Shown here: in pieces, positions 59,341 through 64,000 of the stretch | Layout of the letters: the number at the start of each line of letters is the position of its first letter | How positions within the stretch are numbered: position 1 is the first letter of the stretch | From: Hemerocallis citrina | Taxonomy: Eukaryota; Streptophyta; Magnoliopsida; Asparagales; Asphodelaceae | NCBI GenBank assembly: GCA_017893485.1 | Contig: CM030365.1 | Location: 45,688,458-45,752,457, forward strand | Reading direction: 5' to 3' | DNA: 64,000 nucleotides | The notes under the pieces: generated by a model | What the model was told of the DNA's origin: nothing | What the model saw: the letters and a program-made list of their open reading frames with translations, nothing else | Databases searched by the model: none | Position numbers and translations under genes: made by a program

Positions 59341-60730
59341 TCTCATCTAGTAATCCACGGGTGTTTGGGGGGTGACGAAAATGAGCTTTAATGATTCCTC
59401 TTCGATACTTGGTTTGAGCAGGACTTCAATGAGCATTGTGTGGTCGAGTCTGTCAAAATAAGAGGATGATAACTTAGAGAGGGCATTTGCTTGCCAATTT
59501 ATCATGTAAGAAATGTGGGTGACTTTGGCTTCTTTGAATGCGGCCAGGAGTTTCTTTACACAAGCTAGGTACCTGACCATGCGGTTATCACTAGCCTCAT
59601 AGTCTCCTCATATTTGGGTCACTACCAATTGAGAAATGCTAAACAACCTAACCCCTTGTGCCCCTACCTTGCGAGCTAAGAGGAGGACGATAATTAGTAT
59701 GTCATATTCGACTTCGTTGTTGAAAGCTGGAAAGTTGAGGTGTAGCAGTACTGTAGAGTGAACTCATCGGGCCCGAGCAAGATGACTCCGGCTCCACACT
59801 CTTTGGGGCAGAAGGAACCATCAACATAAATGTTCCAGACTAGAAAGTGAAAGACTTTTCTCACATTTTAAATCGGCTTTTGTTTCTTATCTTCTTCCCT
59901 TACCCAAACGACACTGAGGGTCTAATCGGAAGTGGCCAGGTTGGGGTAAAGAACCTCACCTGGCTCTAGCTTGCTAAGGAGTGGTGGATTAACGAGATGC
60001 CCCTTGAGCTATTCAAAGGCTACTTGTTGTTATTCTCCCCACTAAAAGTCTTTTTCCCCTTGAATAGCTTTGAAGAATGGAAGGCACTTCTCCTCTGAGT
60101 TGGAGAGGAAGCGACCAATGGTGGATTGACGCCTTGTAAATTTCTGAATTTCCTTGATGGTGGTCGGGAGATCCATGTTGATTATGGCTAGGATCTTTTC
60201 AGGATTTACCTCAATTCCTCTTTGACTGACCATGAAACCCAAGAACGTCCCAAAGGAGACCCCGAAGAAGAACTTCGAAGGATTCAATCTCATGTTGTAA
60301 CTTCACATCACTTCAAATGCTTTTTTGAGCTCGGGCACATATTCTTCCTTTTTGAGACTTTTCACAAGCATGTCATCTACGTAGACTTCCATATATCTCC
60401 AATATTTACTTTTTTAAGACATTATTGACCAAGCAATGTTAGGTGGCTTAAGCGTTCTTTAGCCCAACGGGCATGACTGGTAACAGAAGAGACCTTGATC
60501 AGTAATAATGTTTGTTTTCGGGATATCAGGAGGAAACATATGGATTTGTTTATATCCCAAGAAGGCCTCCATAAAGCTTAGGATCTCATGCCTGGATGTG
60601 CCATCGATGCTGGGAAGAGAGAAGAGATCCTTCAACCATGCCTTGTTGAGGTCGGTGAAGTCGATGAAAATTCTCCACTTGGCATTGGTTTTCTTTACCA
60701 TGACCACATTGGATAGCCATTTGGGATAGC
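59341..60730 (-). pseudogene. H reverse transcriptase and RNase H
   Basis: RT begins near 60720 with MVMVKKTNAKWRIFIDFTDLNKA and continues PPDIPKTNIITDQGLFCY; the catalytic YVDD is at 60372-60383, followed by RLNPSKFFFGVSFGTFLGFMVS (60290-60225). The RNase H end is at 59347-59580 (YLACVKKLLAAF, then NWQANALSKLSSS). The palm sequence between 60459 and 60400 and the RNase H middle (59590-60040) carry stops and frameshifts. 59600-60040 retains only weak similarity. Confidence 0.82.
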
Positions 60731-61094
60731 TGGCCTTTTGGATGAAGCAAGCAGTAAGGAGTTTGTTAACTTCCTCTTTGACGGCTTGCTGTCGATCGGA
60801 GAAAACTCGAGGAGCTTCTACTGGACTGGCTTGACATCTAGGTTTGCAATTAGACGGTGCATGATTAGCTCTTCAGAGATACCTGACATGTTTGTTGTGG
60901 TCCAAGCGAACAATTCTTGCCTCTCCCTTATGCAATGGTTGATTTGCTCTTTGATTTGGTGGGAGAGAGTATTGCTTACTCAGAAGCAATTCATTTTATC
61001 TTCTTGGGAGAAGGAAATTTCTTCCAATTCATCAACGGGTCGGACTTAATTTGGCTCCTCTCTTGAGGGTGTACTATGTCATCGAGGGGGGTGA

Positions 61095-61562
61095 TCAAGC
61101 CCCTACTATGGCCATATAACAGGCCCGAGCAGCTTCTTGGATTCCCTTGTCTTCTGCCACCCATTTGGCTGTAGGGAACTTCATCTTCTTATGGAAGGCT
61201 GAAGGCATAATGTGAAGGACTGCTACACTGGGGTGGTTGAGATTGGCATTATAAGATGCCTTCACTTTGATGATCATGAAGTCCTTGACTTCCGTTCGAG
61301 TGGCTGTGGCTCTATCTACTATTACATCGAGAGTCAGTATCCCTTTGATTTGGACCAAAACCCCAGAAAATCCATAGAGAGTGCACCTAGCAGACATGAG
61401 ACCGTCCCGAGCACATATGAGGCCCTCAAATGCCAACAAGAAGAGAATGTTCACCGAGCTCCCATTGTTTACCAAAATGATGTGCATTCGAGGTCCTCGT
61501 CTACAGCCTTTGGAAGGATGGAAGTTAAGACAAAGTTTACTTCCCGAATGAACTCCTTTCAA
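61095..61562 (-). pseudogene. H protease region
   Basis: Open for 155 codons. The active-site block reads LVNNGSSVNILF: the usual catalytic Asp before the -G-S-S is Asn in both candidate positions. The following text (IKGILTLDV, then FMIIKVKASYNANL, then MPSAFHKKMKFPT) is the TAT-type protease/linker. 60731-61094 links to RT and shows fragments only. Confidence 0.75.
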
Positions 61563-63330
61563 GAGGAGTTATATTCTCCAACCATAGGTTCCCCATGGAT
61601 ATAGTTTTGGACAACAATGTGATCCGAGTCTGGCGACTCGGGCTCCTTCTTTGAGTGCTTGTTAGCCCCCGAGTGGGAGGAGGGGCGGTCTTGTCTCTTT
61701 GGGCAAATTTGGTGATGTAACCTAGGCGGACCTGGGCCTCAATCTCCTTTTTGAGGAATCAGCAATTATAGGTGTTATGGCCATGGTCCCTATTGAATCA
61801 GCACCACAAATTCCTATCCATTTTTCTACTTGGCGTATGCATCTTAGGAGGAGGGCGGAGAAATCCTTCTTTCACAATCTCCATGAGGACGGCTGATATG
61901 CTAGCACTGAGTGAACTTGTCAATGTGAAGAGTTGGAAGAGCACGACGTTGGATAGAACTATCCCTCTATAATATTTTGTGTCCTTCTTCGTGTGTGTTT
62001 TTCCGTTTGTTCCCCAAGGAGGACTCCTTCTAGCCCTCGGGATGAAGGGCATCTTCAGTTCAGATGTACTTATCGCATCTTTCCAAGAGGTTGGTGAAGT
62101 CCTAAGGAAGCCTGTTAGCAAGGGACGCTTTGAGCTTTTTGCAGGTAACATTATGTCGAAAGGCAGCTGCCCCCACAGCTGAATCGAGGGAGGAATTTGA
62201 TATGGGCTCGGCTGTGAAGTGCTTGACAAAGTCTTTGAGTGAGTCACTTTCCTTCGGTTTCAACTCAAGTAGTGAGGCACTTGTCATTTCATCTTGCGAT
62301 TGGTGATGTAGTAGGGTAGTAATAGCACCTCAAGCTCGTCGAAGTAGAAGATCGACCCTGGAAAGTGTCGGGAGTACCACTCCCCGGCGGATCTTTTCAG
62401 GGTTGTTGGAAAGATTTTGCAGAGAAGTGAAGAGGCTTGGTGGATAATTATAAGAGTTTTAAAAATTTCGACGTGGTCCGCTGGGTCGGAGCCACCGTTA
62501 TATTAGTCAAAGTGAGGAGCTTTGAAGTTCTCTGAAACAAGGGCCTCCAGAATGGACATGCTAAAGGGAGGTCAGAAGGGGCAGTATGCTCTACAGCAAT
62601 GATGTCCCTCTTAATCAATTCGGGTCAGGTGATCCTCTATCTTTTGGAGACGACGCATAATTGGGTTGTCTCGTCCCTCGGATTGGGTTCACCCATGAGA
62701 CTTTTCTCTTTGCATAGTTGGAGGTGGGTGATTGCTTGTCTGTCGGCCCCTATTCCGGGAGATTTGGAGGGCTTGGATGATTTCATCCTTGAATTTTTGT
62801 AACTCATCCTAGTGATGGGTGCCTCCACTTCTATGGGGTGGTTGGGAGCCTGCCGACAAACTAGAGTTGGGCTCCTATGGTTTTCTTTGCCACTGTGGTG
62901 AGGGCGATTGTCAGGATTTGTGACGACCAAGAGAAAGACTTCTCTTGCTTCCTTGGTGCCCTCATCGGGAGACCTTATCTGGGGTACACTTTTCTTCTAA
63001 GCGTTGAAGGATGTCTTTCACTTGCTTTGGATTGTTGATGACGACACAGAGATCATGTGGAGTTACTGACACAACAAGAGGCACTGTAGGAGAAGAAACT
63101 TGTGGATGTAGAACTGGTCCTCAATCAAGTGAGATTCAGGGTCAGGTTCAGAGCGGTGTTCAGAGCATCATCATTGGGAGCCCACCGACAAGCCCTACTA
63201 GGGAGAGGCTGCGATAGCAGATGGAAGGCTAGCAATGATCAGCGTGGAGGCTGCCCAGGAGAAGGAAGAGGAAGAGGAACTTTGGGTTAATGGCTGGAGG
63301 CCGCTGCCTTCTTCCCTATGGGAGGCATGG
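61563..63330 (-). pseudogene. H gag and nucleocapsid region
   Basis: A probable start ATG at about 63328 (MPPIGKK) leads after stops into gag. Recognisable parts are TSASLLELKPKESDSLKDFVKHF (62287 down) for the capsid end and, near 61860-61690, 'VLMEIVKEGFLRPPP' followed by a CCHC-like block with FNRDHGHNT and the KKEIEAQVRLGYI motif. Frames change repeatedly. 62300-63290 gives only broken pieces; I see no other gene there. Confidence 0.68.
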
Positions 63331-63377
63331 CTGGGGCAAGTGGTTTTTTACTGGCGAATTTGATCGGAGGTAGATTT

Positions 63378-63402
63378 TTAGTTTTCCACAGACGGCATTA
63401 AT
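63378..63402 (-). other. Degenerate primer binding site of H
   Basis: Minus strand reads 'taatgccgtctgtggaaaac', a damaged form of the TGGCGCCGTCTGTGGG-type sequence that follows the 5' LTR in many TAT/Athila elements. Confidence 0.55.
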
Positions 63403-63405
63403 CTA

Positions 63406-64000
63406 TTGCAACTTTTTTTGGTGTGGGAGCAATCAGATAATGTGTTCGAAATTTGAGGAAGAAACTATATCTTTAATCATCGATCTTGGGTGGGAAATAT
63501 GATTAAGAACTCCTTGTTGCTGAATTTAAATTGTTAGGAGTGTTTGGATCTAGATTGGACAGCTGAAATGTCGCTAGCAAACCTACAACAAGTCTAAAAC
63601 ACTGGGGTTGACCCTAACGGTAGACCCTCTGATGTTTAAGTCAGTAAGTAAGAAATAAATGAGATTTTTTTTGTCGCAAAAAATTGATTACATGTTACTG
63701 ATTAAGGGGAGAGAATATTTATAGGCTAGGATTTTTGCTCCATAAGACAAATTTGAGAATATATCTCTCAGATTTGGTTGAAGATTCCCCTGATTAAGGG
63801 ATAGAATCAGTTATATAGTACCTGATTTGGGAGATTTGAATGCCATATATAATTAGCTAGAAATATCTTTTTCTTAGGCTGTAAGTATGCCTTATATGGT
63901 TGCTGGGTTGGGCTGATGGGCCTAGATGCGGCCCATGTTCCTCAAATGGGCCTATAGTGCTGTAAAATTACAGGTCTGCACTTGAGTGACTTTACGATGC
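63406..64000 (-). repeat. 5' LTR of H, partial
   Basis: Minus strand. Contains 'actgacttaaacatcagagggt', a phrase type common in TAT LTRs, and TATA-like CTATAAATATT (plus 63714-63724). Runs past the window end; no genes. Confidence 0.62.

Larger units (their letters stand above)
54190..64000 (-). mobile_element. TAT-lineage Ty3/gypsy element H, partial, decayed
   Basis: Minus strand, from the 5' LTR (right, running off the window) to the 3' untranslated region (left, cut by C). Gag, protease, RT, RNase H and integrase lie in this order. The NC block FNRDHGHNT, the RT block DFTDLNKA and the C terminus PRTWNAEHLMKY are characteristic of TAT/Athila-group elements. The tandem repeats in the 3' region favour TAT. 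Integrase is split by solo LTR D2. Confidence 0.82.

Noticed and set aside
1..64000. Any host protein-coding gene
   Set aside because: Every ORF with recognisable domains is from a retroelement; the rest are short and lie in LTRs or untranslated regions.

Overview
This window looks like intergenic heterochromatin from a large flowering-plant genome. I can support no host gene, rRNA, tRNA or CRISPR array. Nearly every base belongs to retrotransposons: two long-LTR Ty3/gypsy elements of the chromodomain-bearing Tekay/Del type (A and B), remains of at least five other Ty3-type elements (C, D1, D2, F, G), a TAT-lineage Ty3 element (H), one Ty1/copia element (E) and one L1-type LINE. The plant assignment rests on the element lineages, the initiator-Met tRNA primer sites and the 3-4 kb LTRs. 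I do not name a species.

Layout: 1-2379 is the 3' part of a plus-strand gypsy LTR (G). 2380-10088 is copia element E, minus strand. 10089-13240 is a minus-strand gypsy LTR (F). 13241-14149 holds a gag and RT remnant of gypsy element C. 14155-27448 is gypsy A, complete, with target duplication CACAT. 27454-27934 is C again (integrase scrap), and 27935-31588 plus 54180-54189 is the 3' LTR of C. D1, a solo LTR, occupies 31589-32176, 44000-46731 and 54089-54174. It was itself hit by complete gypsy B (32177-43994, duplication CTAAA) and by a full-length LINE (46732-54072, minus strand, 16-bp duplication). 54190-64000 is H (minus strand), split by solo LTR D2 (55569-58657, duplication CCATT). The nest therefore reads H > C > {A, D1 > {B, LINE}} and H > D2, four levels deep.

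No element is intact. Reading frames carry nonsense codons, many at Trp and Gln positions, plus frameshifts. A and B nevertheless keep a shared architecture that deserves attention. Each has a small ORF upstream of gag (proline- or acid-rich start, coiled-coil end). Each has a gag that stops at its C terminus, and then a short AT-rich GT...AG segment (86 bp in A, 99 bp in B) at the same place and in the same phase, whose removal would put protease-RT-RNase H-integrase-chromodomain in frame with gag. The LTRs also share a donor-like AG|GTGGG(T/G) site downstream of the TATA box and a small hairpin with a constant TATGGG loop. Together these suggest, as an inference, that splicing regulates expression in this gypsy group.
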